The notes: generated by a model not told the origin, from the letters alone. Shown: positions 25,481 through 38,319, numbered from the stretch's first letter. The stretch is DNA of 64,000 nt from Setophaga petechia (GCA_024362935.1 JANCRA010000004.1:23737121-23801120); one strand, 5' to 3'. A program made the numbers and translations.

Positions 25481-28119
25481 GAGAAGATACAAGCCTCTAA
25501 GGTCTTTTGGGCCCAGCTTCAATTACTTTAAAGAGTAACAGGAGGCAATAGCTGCAAGGGAAAAATACACCACCATATAAATGAAATGCTGTCAAGACAA
25601 AATAGGAAAGATCTGGGTGTCAATGTGGTAATTTGTTTCTTGTTTCTACCCTTTGTCTCTGGACTGGTGGCTTGGATAATGAGCATAGGATTGCTTTTCT
25701 AGGGGATTTAAACAGAAGTAGTCTTATTTTAATATAAAAGGCAATAAAAATTTCTTACGCAAACCATATTTAAAATTGCTTTCGAGTATCTTTAAGAATT
25801 ATTTCCAGAGGAGCTGTGAAATGGCCACAGCAGGTTATGCAGCTTTTACATACAGGTTAGTTAAAGAAGACTGCTAGTCTTCTGTTAGTCTGTGGTTGCT
25901 AGAGCACTTTGGCAGCAGAAATATAGTGGTGGCATTTTCAAATCAGGAATAATTTCACTACCTTTTCTATAGGTCAAAGGAGAATAAAAATCAAGGTTTT
26001 TCCTGCAATTATATCCACTATAAGGATCAGCTTCTGATCTTGCATTAGAAGATATTGGTTTTTTTCACAAAGGCAGTGGATGAAGTATGATTAGACTTAA
26101 AAATCAGAAGTCAAAGTAGCTGGTAACTTTAAATTTTCCACTATGTAATAAATATTTTTATGTGAAGTTCTGAACAGGATAAATACAGAAAAGTCTGGAA
26201 TTTTATCTTATGTTTCAGGTGTGAAATTAGTTAAGTTCTCCTATACTATAGTCATATATTGACTATATTTGGCTCTCACTATTCTCAAGTAGTGATGCTC
26301 CTATATAGAGTCTATGAGCACAGCTAGGAAAGAGGCCATGCTAGGAGCAGGCAGTAGAGATCCTCAGCTGTAGAGGAAACAAATAAGTAAATCCTGGAAA
26401 GGCCATTCCTGGCTTGTTCTACTCTAGCACCTCCTTCCTGTGAACTCCCCTGAAAGCTCCATTTTTCCTCATTAGTCCAAGACATGAGAAGAATCCCACA
26501 GCCCTTCAACAAAGGGAGTTTCTGATGAGTAGTCTGCAAGGTCAGGAATGTCAGGCACCCCTATATAAGTTTATTGCCTATTAACCTCTTAAGGCAATCC
26601 CAGAATGCCTTCATATAGTTATAGCATAAATCCCCATATACATTCTGTATATTGTACCAGCTAAGTCTCACAGAACTAAAACATAAACTGAGAGAATGAG
26701 TCCTGTAATCAAAATTATCAAAGTACACCAGGAAATCGGGAACTTTTACTGCCACAAATACACAACTGTCTTGTCTAGACTAAAGTGGACTGGCAAGAAA
26801 TGTTCCGCTCTTCTCAGGGTACCAACAAATAGTTGCTGTTTCTTGTTTTTAAAATTCAGACAAATGGAAATATTATTAGAGAATTTCATACATTTACAAT
26901 CCAAAAGCAGTTCTGATACTCATCGCTCTGATACTTGCTCATACAAGTCTTCTTCCATAAACCATATTCTTTTCTCTAGCATATATTTCCATAAAGAGCA
27001 TGGCAAAATTAGTGTCAGGATATGAGAGTTTTTTCTTCACTGTTTATTTATGTGCTATCATGTCCTCCATCTTAGGGTCTCACAAATCAGTAATGGATCA
27101 CAATGTCTCTGGCACAGACAACACAGACTGTCTGCAGCATCTTAATTTTTTCTTTTTTATTGCCATTAGCTAATTGATATGCCGTGTAAATATGTGACAA
27201 GCTAATGCTATTACACATCATACTGGACTTCATTTCTGAACATTTCAAACCAAGAATTTTTCATTACCTACCCATTTCTTCCTCCTAATTTGCTAATGAG
27301 AAAATTTATGTTGGAGTGAAGAAATTTTATCCCATATGCTGCTGAACAAACTAAAATAAGTTATGGACAACAATCAGCAAGGATTTCCTAATGACTTCCC
27401 TCTTTCTTTTAATGTGTACTCCTACACGCCAAAGGGAAGTGTTCTAGAACCAGAAATTCTGATTGCCAACTAACAGAAAGGATTAATTGCTTGCCATTTG
27501 GAAATGTTGTACAGCATAAAGTACATGGTCACATGCTTCCCACGTAGTTATGAGTACACTCAAGTTCTGCAAATCAGTCATGTCTTAGATAACATGCATA
27601 GTAGTAAATTAAAGCACCAGGGAATATTTCAATACACAGAAATCCAGTTATTTCTAATTCTACGTTTTTTAATGGCCCCTGTTGCTCTCCTAAAAAATTT
27701 CCAAGTGCAGCTCAGGAGTTGAGAAGGACTCCTATGCTAATTGACAGTTTAAGAGCAAACTTTGTGTTTCAGATGTCAGTTTAAAATAATTTGGACATAG
27801 GCTGCTTTGTGTCAGTGTTAAGAAAGCTCTAACCTCATTTAGCCAATCTGAATAGATTACAGCCTTCAATGTCACTCCAGATATATAGTTTATATTTATG
27901 TAATGATGTATATGCAACACACAGGTACACATTTCCATGTGATACTTACTGACTACACGTTTTTGTAAAGGAGAATAAATACATGGAATATTAAGGAGTG
28001 TTCAGATACTGTGTTAAGACAAAGTTTGCCACTTGCCATATCAGATGGAGGGGAAAGTTTATCTACCTATGTCTACATTAAAAGAGAACTAATGCATTTA
28101 CAATGACAGTGTTAAAACA
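25481..28119. other. Gene-poor sequence, no gene recognised
   Basis: AT-rich. A 109-codon + strand frame at 26696-27025 has no recognisable family or splice context. A possible conserved block with TAATTGATAT and CTAATGC words lies at about 27060-27310. Confidence 0.5.
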
Positions 28120-28301
28120 CTGATGAAGTGGTCCAAGAGGTGATGGATACCCCAACCCTGAGAATATCCAGGATCAGGTTAGATGGGGCTCTGAGGAACC
28201 TGGTCTAGTGGTAAGTGTACCCTCCCATGCCAGGGAGGTTGGAGTAGATGACCTTTAAAGAACACTTTCAACCCAAAATATTCTACAATTCTGTGATTCC
28301 A
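28120..28301 (+). mobile_element. CR1 LINE 3' end, 5'-truncated
   Basis: The + strand reads as the CR1 3' terminal region: GATGGGGCTCTGAG, AACCTGGTCTAGTGG, GTAGATGACCTTTAAAG, then TTCTACAATTCTGTGATTCC, the characteristic octamer-type tail. Only about 180 bp survive. Confidence 0.9.
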
Positions 28302-28655
28302 TTTATATTGGATCTGTACATTTAAAGAACAGGTACTGAGGTGTCTTCATGCATACATCTAGACAGCATGCAACAGAGAGGGCTGCTAGTTCAGCACAGC
28401 CCAGGGCTGGGCATTCCAAACACTTCTGTAGTCTAAAGTTCTCCAGTTCTCTAATGTATACGGACTTTCATTTCTTGAAATACTGAGCACCAACAAAATA
28501 TTTTTTATTATCTGTTTTACTACCACAGTGTCTTCCTAGCTTCTCTTGCCCCAGGAAAGAGTCCCAAGGGCAGCAAAAAGACATGTATAAATAGTAATGA
28601 CAAAGATCTTGCAGATGCAGACCCATCAGCTTATGAAGGTGCATCTCAAAAGCAA

Positions 28656-28684
28656 ATTTATTTATTTATTTATTAAATAAATAA
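28656..28684. repeat. (TTTA)n microsatellite, self-complementary end
   Basis: TTTA units run into TAAATAAATAA, so the two halves can pair. Confidence 0.88.
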
Positions 28685-29170
28685 TTTATCTAGTTATTTG
28701 TATGTTTGTTTATTTTCAAGTGCCCTAAGAATTTCCAAATTAACTTCGACTTTGTTTAAAAGTGAATTTATCATATCTGCTGAGGTATTAATTCATTTAC
28801 CTTTTCATTTTGAAACAAAATCTAGTGCAAGGTATAAAATGTGAACAATGCTATTATGTATATGAAAAACTAACCTAAAATTTGTTTAGTTAAGTGTTAT
28901 CTTTTCTCTTTGCTTAGTATTTTCTTTCCACAGTGTAGGAGCAGATGCTGCTTTTTCCTTCCTTCCCCATCAAAGTGTGGAAAAAGCATCTCCCCAGGTT
29001 GAGAAAGTCTGCGCATTTGGTACTGCCTGCCTGAAACTATTAGTTCTCCCTATCTTTAGCTAGAGAAGCACCTAGTGAACATTTTCATTAGAGCAATGCT
29101 CAGATACACTTTGTTAATTCAGGAAACTATCTTTTATCAGTTAGCATTAGAGAGTATTACTCAATAAATA

Positions 29171-29234
29171 CATGCATACACACACACGCACAAACATATA
29201 TATATGTATGTGTATGTGTGTGTTTGTGCACATG
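29171..29234. repeat. CA / TA / TG composite microsatellite
   Basis: CACACAC, then TATATATA, then TGTGTG, ending TGTGCACATG. The block is able to fold on itself. Confidence 0.88.
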
Positions 29235-29680
29235 CAGAAAAGTAGCCAAAAGTTCCCAAGAGACACATTTCTAGAAGGGTTCAGGTGTCTAAGGAATCAA
29301 TGCCAGCTGGGTCTGTAGGTTGTATTAAAACACAATTATATTCTTAGGTAAAGTTTTGAAATGTTTGCAGACGCCTAGTTCTTCAAAGATATAGGTAATG
29401 TGAAAATACAGAGGTAGAGAGAACCTCAGCCCATAGGGAGAAAAAAGACTTCTGCTACAGAGAAGAGCAGTGCCAGTTCCTACTGGTCACGCCTGGATTG
29501 CTTCTAGTGAGCAGTCCTTGTAGCAGCTGGGATCACAGCATGTCTCCTGTCCATGTGGCAGCCTGAAGAGTCTCTCTGTACACTACATCATTAAACAGGC
29601 ACACACAGCTTCATGGACTTTATAGAATTCCTTCGGCTATACTTCAAGCCATGCTTTCAGACTTATTTTCTGTGTGGGCA

Positions 29681-30150
29681 TGTCCTGGTTTAACCCTTGT
29701 TTACAATTAAATACCCTATAGCCTCTTACGCACACTCACCAAGGGGATAAGGAAGGAGAATCATGAAAAGGTAAAACCTGTGGCTTATGAGAAGAACAGC
29801 TTAATAATTGAAAGAAAGTAAAATAATAATAATTACATGTAAAAGAAAGAGAGGACTAAAAGGCAAGAGAAACCAGAGATGCCCAACACAACTGCTGAGC
29901 AGCTGCTGACTGATGCCCCGCTCATCCCTCAGCAGCAGTAAGTGCCTCCTGGCCACTCCCCCTGAGTTCATGTACCTGATATGGAGCATCCCTTTGGCCA
30001 CTTTGGGTCAGCTGTCCTGGTAGTGCTCCCTCCTGGCATTTTGTGCTCCTGCTGGCTGGCGGAGCATGGGAAACAGGAAAGTCCTTGACTTAGGGCAAGT
30101 GCAATTCAGCAGCAACTAAAATATCTGTGGGTTGCCAGCAACAGAGAAAC
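29681..30150 (-). mobile_element. Solo ERV LTR, 5'-truncated
   Basis: The + strand opens TGTCCTGGTTTAACCC, the reverse complement of the 3' end of a common passerine LTR, and continues through GGTAAAACCTGTGGCTTATG, ATCCCTTTGGCCACTTTGGG and AGTCCTTGACTTAGGG in the order I recall for that family. The sense-strand 5' part (roughly the first 100 bp) is missing or too diverged. No target duplication found. Confidence 0.75.
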
Positions 30151-31110
30151 AGCCAACATATGTGTCCTGAGAGTTTGGTGTGTATGGCTGATATATTAAG
30201 ATCCAATGAGTTGTAAGCCTTCACTTTCACTGAATAATTGGGTGAAGAAGCATAGGCATAGAAATAGGAAGTACTAACTGTTAGTGACAGAAGGAAAGAG
30301 AGCAGATGTGGGTCTCAGGGCAATCATGTACAGTAAATAGGGTTACTTTCACTATGCCCTCTAAGCAAACCCATGCTGTTAAAGTATCCCATACTCTTGC
30401 TTCTCTCTCATCCCTGATCCAGGTTATACTGACAAATATGCAGCAGAATCACAAGACTTCTAGGATATAGCTTAGAAGCCCAACAGGAAGCAAGTCACAG
30501 ATGATATGATCTAGCTTATGGCCTCATCTCAATGAATAAGGCCATTGGAGGGAGATGGTTTTTTGGTGTGGTTTTTTTTTTTAAACTGGACTATTCATGT
30601 AATTTCAGAGTTTTTAATATATTTTCATTATTCCTCAAATTTCTAATCTCAAAATACAAGGCGATATTAAAGAAATGTATTGCTGAGGACGTGGACTAAG
30701 TCCATCCTTTACAGCATTATTCCACTATGATTTAAATCTCTAGTACGTCTACAAGCAGCATTTGTGGATGACATCAAATGCAGGTAAGGATAATACAGTT
30801 GGTGCACATGAAAGCACCACCTGTTTTCAAGAATAATGAGATTTATACAATACTTCTAATTAAGGAAGTTAGTTGAGTGTTTTCAGGAATAACTATCAAC
30901 AAGTAGAAAATATCTAAAAAGCTTCTTGTTTTCTGAAGACTGACTGACATTTAACAGGAAGTTTCCTATTGAATCTAATATTATTTTTCAAAAATAAGTG
31001 TTAAAAACTTCTTTGCCAAAATGGATTAAAAGCTTTCGTAGATGTTATCACACTGAAATATTAGACATAAATTCTTGTTAAGGCTTAGGATTTTTCCTTT
31101 TATTTCTTTC
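30151..31110. other. Nothing recognised
   Basis: AT-rich sequence between two LTRs. No gene or repeat family identified. Confidence 0.5.
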
Positions 31111-31816
31111 TGTCATGGAATTTTGCCCCATCTGTGACAAAGAAACAATAACAACTGGTATTTAGGAGGGACAAAAGAAGCTGCCAAGCACAGGAGGGCA
31201 CCTGGCTGCACTTCTCTCATCTGAGGGGTTTCTCTTGGAGCAGCAGAGATCCCTGGAGGTTTGGGCTGGAGGAAGGGTTTGGGTGCAGCTCCTAGCTCTC
31301 TTCCCTGTCAGCTTCAGAGGAGGAGAGAGGCTGCATTTGCTCTGGGGAGAATTCAGCACCACTGTGGGGCTCCATCTCCTGCTTTCTTCTACCATGAGTG
31401 GAGCTCTTCTTGTAAGAGCGGCCATTACACTGGGACCTTATTAATACACCACCTCACCAAAAAAAGAACTTTCATCATCTGCTCAGGTGCCTCAGGGAAA
31501 GCCCCAGGACCCTGAGCCCCTTCCCCCTCCAAGGGAGCCTCTCCTGGCTGTGTTTGGGAGCCGGGCTGCCACTGCCCAGCCATGCCGTTCCTCTGACACA
31601 GCTCCGCCTTTTTGCCACACCATAGCTTTGCATCTCCTGCCTGCCGGAACACCCCGTGGTTCCAGCTACAGCTGCAGAGTGTCTGCTGCCTGTTGCTTGC
31701 TGCCCCAGGCGAGCCCACGCTGGCGTTCCAGCCGTTGCTCCGAGGTTCCTGCTGGGCCGCGTTTTTGCCAGCCCGGCCGCCACACCGGCGTGAGGGAGCC
31801 TTGGCCGGGCCGCGCA

Positions 31817-31832
31817 CAGCGCCCCCTGCAGG
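31817..31832. promoter_or_regulatory. CTCF-like motif 1
   Basis: CAGCGCCCCCTGCAGG matches the core of the known CTCF motif (GCGCCCCCTG). It lies inside the CpG-rich LTR. Confidence 0.45.
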
Positions 31833-31874
31833 CGCGGGGGAATCACTGCTCTCGCCCGGCCCGCCGGGAGCCAG

Positions 31875-31890
31875 CAGCGCCCCCTGCCGG
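31875..31890. promoter_or_regulatory. CTCF-like motif 2
   Basis: CAGCGCCCCCTGCCGG has the same core and orientation, 58 bp after the first. Occupancy is inferred, not seen. Confidence 0.45.
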
Positions 31891-32016
31891 CCGCCACCGG
31901 AACCGCACCAAAGCGCTCAAAGAGCGGGAAGAGACTGCCCTGGGATTTCTGCTCTCGCTGGTGGTGCCAGCAGTAATACTCTCCATCCCAAGGGAGGTTC
32001 CTTTCAAACCAAGACA

Positions 32017-34949
32017 ATTTTATCCTGGTTCTCTAATGTAATCAGAAAAGTTAAGTTCTTTGCAGTACTGAAACTGATTTCTGAAAACAACTTTCAAGAG
32101 TGGTAATGTACCAATGAGGTCTCTTTTTGAATAAAAGTAATTTGATTCAGTTGTACTTGTCTTTCACTTTCTACAACTGTTTGTAGTGAACTAGATTCTG
32201 ATCCTAAGATAAGGCGTTGATAAAACAAAGCAACTTACTTTCTTATGCCAATAATTGCACAAGAATTATCTGCCATAGAAGCCCCAAAGTCATAAAGTCA
32301 GGATCAGGAGTTATACTACACCACATGAAAAACAAACATTACATGGATGCAGCGAACCATAACCAAGAAATACACTGTTTCTAAATAATGTACTGCATAC
32401 TACAGATTTTGAAAAACACTGTAAAGAATTACAACTGAACATCAGTCATCATTCATCATGAATGAATAAAACAGTCCCTAGTTCAGACTAGTGGTTTTTT
32501 GAATGGAGATATTCTTGCATTAAATTTTGGATAGATTCTGGAGTAGCTGCCATTCACAAAAGTAACAACTTGCTGGTGCATAGATGTCTGGGTACACAGA
32601 CATTCTTCAGGTAAGTGCAAGCTGAGTCACTATAAATCACTATCTTTGCTCATGATAGTGGAAAATAATGAACAAATAACACCACCTGAACCTTAACAAA
32701 ATTCATCCTGGATTTGCCCCTCCAACAGACTGTACTCACTGGTATTGAATCCGAGACCAACTGACCTTGTTATTACTGCCTTCAACATAGTCATATTTAA
32801 TCATATCACCAAACCCAAAATTCATTTAGAAGCACTGTAAAATTAAATGTTTATCACCTAAGAAATCAGAATCACCATTTTCAAGAATAATAGAAACTGA
32901 AAAATCTGTGACATCCACGCACCTATCTTATCTAAAAATGAATTTGTATTACTAGCTTTTGTGATGTCCATTTTAAAAAATGCCCAACAGCAAAAGAGAA
33001 ATATTTATGTTCCTTGATTCCTCATGTACACTTAAGTTGTTAGAGATAATTTCTTATAGAATAAGTATGGATTACTTAAGGGAAGATTACATTGCAAGAA
33101 CCTGGTAGCACATGGAAAGACTTAAATTAGACTTCTTTATATCCATTGACTTTACCTCTATAAAGGTGAACTCTCAGTGAAGCTATTGAGGCTTCTGGAA
33201 AAAAAAATCTCAATTTTCTCTACTTCTAACCTACCTCAGTGTAGATGTATTTAGGTGTATTGCTTTTCCTTTGGCCTTTGGAGTCAAGCAGGCTGATCAT
33301 TACCCCTTTGTGAAGATTAACCTTTCAGCCATGCACAATAGATATCAATTCTGATTAATCCCACACCTACCCTGAACTTGGACGAAATCCCTTTCCAAAA
33401 TATCCCTTTTATCTGTGTCTTGGATTTAATCAAAACAGTTTGGTGGACTCTGTGGGCCTTGCCTGAAACTCACAGAGGAAGAGTATTTGTAGGAAGCAGA
33501 ACCATGTTACACAAAAAGATCAGGAAAAACCCACGAAGAATAATGTTTCTAAAACATCTGGTTTTCCTGGATGCATTATTTGGTCTGACACATTACTTCT
33601 AACTAGAGTGTCCTGCCAATAAATAGGACCACTTGTATAAATTAGGTCATCATCTAATTTCATGCAAGACTTTGGAATCTAAGAATGGAGAATTCACAAG
33701 GTCCCTCTTGGTGATGTTGTCTGGATAGTAATAGATGACATGACATCTATGAGATGGAGACCATATATGAATGGCCCATGTAAAATTTTCACAAAGTGTT
33801 TGCCAAAAGTCTGGTAACAGTGTGAGGCATTTAGCAAGGTTTGCATGAGATTACCATCTGCCAAAATTAAAGACTATAACCAGGGGAATAACAGAAGACT
33901 TTTTAAGAAAGAAGAATGAGCTTGAAGGGAAGGATAAGATTTTAACAGCAACTGAGGGAAAGACCTTGGTAACAGAGCAGCCATTCAGAGTGGGTTTGAC
34001 ACAGCTAGATGTCATCTCACCACTGTTGTGACCTTTGCCTGGACCTGATGAAGCAGCTTCACTCCAGATGTGTAGCCTGCTTTGCTTAGAGGGTTGACTG
34101 GGCCTCCCACCTCAGGAAGACCTATGTGACCTTGTAGAGAGATGGTATGCTTCTCCACCATGATATGGTCAGGAGGTTGCGGAAGGTTACATGGATGCAG
34201 ACTGAGCTGCAGCACCTGCACCTCTCCCTGAAGGGATGGTGAAACAAAAGTACCAGTTCCAGAATGTGGGTAAGCCTAGTGATCCACAGATTCTGACAAT
34301 GGCGTTAGGACTTTGGAAAATTACTATTTCTGAGGATTAAAGAAACGTGTTGAGAGAGTTGTAAAAATTGTATAAATATCTGTTGTATTGTTTATAGTGA
34401 CCTTGAATTTGTCAGATTACTTGATAATTACATGTTGATACAAATTATTGGATTTAAACAAGAATTGAGCAATGAAAATACACACAACCATATTTATTGC
34501 CTTCAGATGATACCTGTAAGCCCTCCCTTCTGTAAAGTCAAAAAAGCTTAAAGACAAAAGAGAGCTTCTTGTATTCCTTTTGAAACAAGGAAGCTTTTCT
34601 TCTCCCCTCCTCTTTTGCTGTAGGCCAGTTAAGTCTGAAATGGAAGTAGTCCCACAACTAAACTAAAACTTCTCCCTTGACAAAGAGCTTATTTCATACC
34701 CCTTTCCTTCTGTTCTAAAAAGACTAAGTCTAAAGTCTCAAAGACTGTTCTAAAACTGGAGATTTTCAGGAGCTCTATCCCAGTACATAACCATTTTGCT
34801 GGACCAATTTTTCCTGTCATTTAAGTCAATTTCCTAGAAAGAGCCTCAGTGAAATCTGCCCATTTAAACACTACCTGTGGGCTTGACAGAGCTACAAACA
34901 AGTGCAATTATGACACTGAGGAATCTATAGTTACCTTCTAAACAACAAC
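32017..34949. other. Gene-poor sequence, one unidentified GC-richer patch
   Basis: Mostly AT-rich. At about 33960-34240 the composition is more balanced, with a 69-codon minus-strand frame that I cannot identify; it may be a decayed repeat. No exon structure seen. Confidence 0.5.
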
Positions 34950-35240
34950 TACACTTAATTACAGGGCATAGGCCAGAATTTAGGTATGGCATATCTTTCT
35001 TAAAATCACCACAGAATATAGATAGGCTAATTAGCCCCCAAGTTATTCAATTCTAAACTTGTTCAGTGAAAGCAAAATGTTTTATGTTAATGAGCTGTTT
35101 CCTTATAAAGACCAAACCAGTCTTTTCTTACACTTAATTTAATAAGAATATTGCTCATCAGCAAGTCTATCAGAACAGCACAGCCCTGTGGGTAATTACC
35201 TTATCAGTTTACTAAAATAACATCCATCAGTTCCTTTCAG
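34950..35240. promoter_or_regulatory. Candidate conserved noncoding element
   Basis: Contains GCTAATTAGCC, TGTTAATGAG and GGTAATTACC homeodomain-like sites in repeat-free sequence. Inference from motif style. Confidence 0.28.
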
Positions 35241-35685
35241 TCTGTTTTTCCTAGATAAAAAGGGTTAAGACAGAAATCTAATCTAATCTATATTTTACCC
35301 CATCAATTCTAGGACAATGATTCTGCTATAATCATCTTTACGAGCTTCCATGTTTATCACATGCCATCTCTTTCATCACTTTAGATCAGCATTATTCAGT
35401 CTTGCATAACCTTTCCAGAAAGTTTCATAATTAAGATATTCTTAATGATATCTTCATCATATTTTATTTTTTAGCAGAACAATTGTGATTGCCATTGGAC
35501 AGCATTTAAGACCCACGAAAAAAAATGGTAGAACACTATATTTCTTGGGGTTTTTGTTGAAAAATTGAATGGCCTTGATCATTTATGCTAGGAGCATATG
35601 AGGAATATTTCTATTCATCATATTTGTTGCTAAAAAATGGACCTATTTAGACCATGCCAAGCATTCTCCAGCTGCATGCCTATCA
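35241..35685. other. Nothing recognised
   Basis: AT-rich sequence up to the LTR target site. Confidence 0.5.
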
Positions 35686-36804
35686 CCTATTGTAGTTTGA
35701 TACTGGCCCAATGCCAGGCACCCACGAGAGTCATTCACACCCCTCCCCGCCACAGCTGGGTAAAGGAGCGGGGGAAATAATTAATGAAGGATTCATGAGT
35801 GAGATAAGGACCAAGAGAAATATATCAAGGGCTAAACAAGCTCAACACTAAGTTGCAAAGTGAATTTATTACCAACAGAGTCAGAGGAAGAAAATGATAT
35901 AAAATACCTTGAAATACCTTCACCCTCCCAGCCCCTCCCTCCTTCCCTCAGACAGAGTAGTGAGAAAGGGTATGGGGGTTTTGGTCAGTTCATCACCGAG
36001 ATTTCTTCTGCTGCTCTGGGACAGGAGTCCTTCCCCTGTGAGACCGTGGGGTCCCTCCCACAGGAGACAGCTCCCAGTGAGATTCCCAGGTGTGGGTCCA
36101 CTCTCACGAGCAGCAGCCCCCCACACCTGCTGCAATGTGAGTCCCTCCCATGGGCAGGCAGTCCTCCAAAACTGCTGTGACATGGGCCTCTCTTTCCATG
36201 GGGCGCAGCCCTTCAGGGACAGGCTGCTCCAGCCTGGAAGCAGGGCCCTTTCTCTCCACCAGGTCTCCCACTGGATCACAGCCTCCTCCCGGCATCCACC
36301 CACTCCAGCCCGTGTGGGGGAAGTGTGGGGGAAGTGTGGGGGAACCCACACTTCCCCCGCAGGCTGTGGGTGGATCTCTGCATTCCCCATGGACCCCCCA
36401 AGGGCTGCAGGGGCACAGCTCCTTCACCAGGATCTCACCACAGAGGAATCTCAGCTCCAGAGGCCTGCAGAGGTATCTTGGCTTCGGTGCCTGGAGCACC
36501 TCCTGCCCCTCCTTCTCCACTGGTTGGTGTCTCCATGTTGCTCCTCTCCCATGTTCTCTTCTCTGACTAGGAGCAAAAACCCTGTGACTTTGTTTTGATT
36601 TTCTTCTTAGATGTGTCATGACAGAGACATTACCATCCTCTCTCATTGGCCCAGTTTTGGCCAGCAGCATGTCTGTCTTCAGAGCCATCAGCCATTGGCT
36701 CTGCTGGACATGGTGGAAGCTTCCAGGAGCTTTTCTTTCACAGGAGCCACCTTTGTGGCTGCCCTGCTGCCAAGAACCAAGCCCTCTCAAACCAATACAC
36801 CTGT
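35686..36804 (-). mobile_element. Solo ERVL-type LTR with target-site duplication
   Basis: The LTR proper spans 35691-36799 (1109 bp), starting TGTAGTTTGATACTGG and ending CCAATACA on the + strand (TG...CA). On the sense (minus) strand it begins TGTATTGGTTTG, the well-known start of a passerine ERVL-like LTR. It is flanked by CCTAT (35686-35690) and CCTGT (36800-36804), a 5-bp target duplication with one change. Internal wording (GCTGTGGGTGGATCTCTGC, GCCTGGAGCACCTCC) fits. Open frames of 229 and 241 codons inside it are not genes: they overlap in opposite frames and follow the GC content. Confidence 0.9.
36312..36358. repeat. 11-bp tandem repeat x3 plus inverted copy, inside the LTR
   Basis: GTGTGGGGGAA occurs three times in a row (36312-36344), followed at once by CCCACACTTCCCCC (36345-36358), the exact reverse complement of GGGGGAAGTGTGGG. 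Confidence 0.93.
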
Positions 36805-38319
36805 GTAGTAAGATTTTCTGGCAGGCCAAGAATTTCTGAGTACATAAATTCAGAACTAGTTTTTAATCTAAAAATTAAGTTGGACATGTTGATAAGAAAT
36901 AATTGATTTTGGGAGAGAAATACTTATTTTTATAGAAAAGGCAATGTGAAGCACAAAATGAAGTAGCAGCAAGCATTGAAGATAACATCTACTTGGTGAA
37001 CCAGAAGTGTTGGTACTTAGTACAGAAACTTCAGGTAAAAGAAAGATTCGTGTTTAGCTCAGTAGGCTCATTCAGGGGAATTGTGAGTATCAGTTCTGGA
37101 AAAGAGCAGTTTTCTAGCTGAAATGAAAGATTTTTACTTCCTAAAATTTCAGCTAACTTCCCATTGTAATATAAAGAAAGACCTCACAGGTGTTTTGTTG
37201 TTTGATAGAATAACTAAAATCTTCTGTTACAGAAGTCTTCACAGGAGTAAGATCTATTTCAGTTCTGATGATGTGATAGGGCTATAGAGCTCTTGTTTGA
37301 AGTTTAAAAAAATCTCTCAGTTGCAAATGACTGATAAACAGAACTTCCTATATTTTTTAAACATGAAAAAGGGCTGGGTTTCTATCTTTATGGACTTTAA
37401 CTCAACAGGTTCACTAGGGAAAACCAGCTGCTAAAAATAAATTAAACATGTGATTAAAAATAACCAGGAAAAAAAAAAACACAAAAAAACAAAAAAAAAA
37501 CCAAAAAAAACCCCACAAAAACCAAAACCACAAAACCCTTCCTACTTTGCTGGGATGGAAGGAAAAATTCAAACCCAAAAATCTAATCAAGTAGTCTTTC
37601 TCATCATAAATGTAAATAATGCTTTATAGACCAACACGTTGCAGAGCAGATGAAAGATAATGGATCTAACATAATCTAGAGTAAGTAAATATAGTTAGAT
37701 AGGGATTGTAAAACTCTGAATTCAAGACAAAAGTTAAGCAGTTTTTGAGAATTCAGTGCCAATAATCCCATGTGGAACAGCCTCAGAAAACTTAAAGCAA
37801 CACAACTAATCTATATGCAGTGTATAAGCAATGTGCCTCCAAAAGAAAGTCAGAAATGTTTATGCAAACATCCAGTACAACCATCAGTTTTCCCCATTTT
37901 GAAGCCATGAGTTAATAAAACAAATCACCTCATAGTTTGTTACCTTAAGTAGAAACCTTTGATTTTGACATTTCTGCAACTGTACACATTTTGGGAATGG
38001 GGAGAATACCAGGTACACAGAGTATCATGCACAGTTTTATATATCTGTAACAAACAAATTGAAATGAAGACAAACATCAAACAGACTACTTAAAATGTTG
38101 GAAATAACAGCTCCTGTAAATGAAGTCAATGGAGAATGGAAAAAACCTGTTTACTTCTGAAGTATTCATAACATTATAAATGAGCAGAGATAGTGATTCT
38201 CAAGCAGATAGGAAACACTAAGAAGAACTTACAAGTTGTCACAGATTTCTACTATATGAAATGGATCCTTATCCTAAAGGATACCTAACATTCCCTATAA
38301 AAAAGGAAAGAAAGCCCAT
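36805..38319. other. Gene-poor sequence
   Basis: AT-rich, containing the A/C-only tract at 37469-37538. No gene recognised. Confidence 0.55.
37469..37538. repeat. A/C-only tract, 70 nt
   Basis: 70 consecutive bases of only A and C on the + strand, the longest such tract in the window. Confidence 0.93.

Larger units (their letters stand above)
28302..29680. other. Gene-poor sequence with microsatellites
   Basis: Contains (TTTA)n at 28656-28684 and a CA/TA/TG composite at 29171-29234. No gene recognised. Confidence 0.55.
31111..32016 (-). mobile_element. CpG-rich solo ERV LTR
   Basis: A GC- and CpG-rich block in AT-rich surroundings. On the minus strand it begins TGTCTTGGTTTGAAAGG and passes through a GCGCTTTGGTGCGG-type section and the GGGGGCGCTG cores, as I recall for passerine LTRs of this type; it ends in CA at 31111. 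No clean target duplication was found, so the ends are approximate. Overlapping open frames of 130-184 codons on both strands result from the high GC content. Confidence 0.75.

Noticed and set aside
26696..27025. 109-codon plus-strand frame
   Set aside because: Composition and peptide look random; no family or exon boundaries.
31425..32106. Open frames of 130-184 codons on both strands
   Set aside because: They lie in the CpG-rich LTR; the low stop-codon density follows from GC content.
36104..36829. 241-codon minus-strand frame and overlapping 229-codon plus-strand frame (35909-36598)
   Set aside because: Both lie in the GC-rich solo LTR, overlap on opposite strands and have no recognisable domain.
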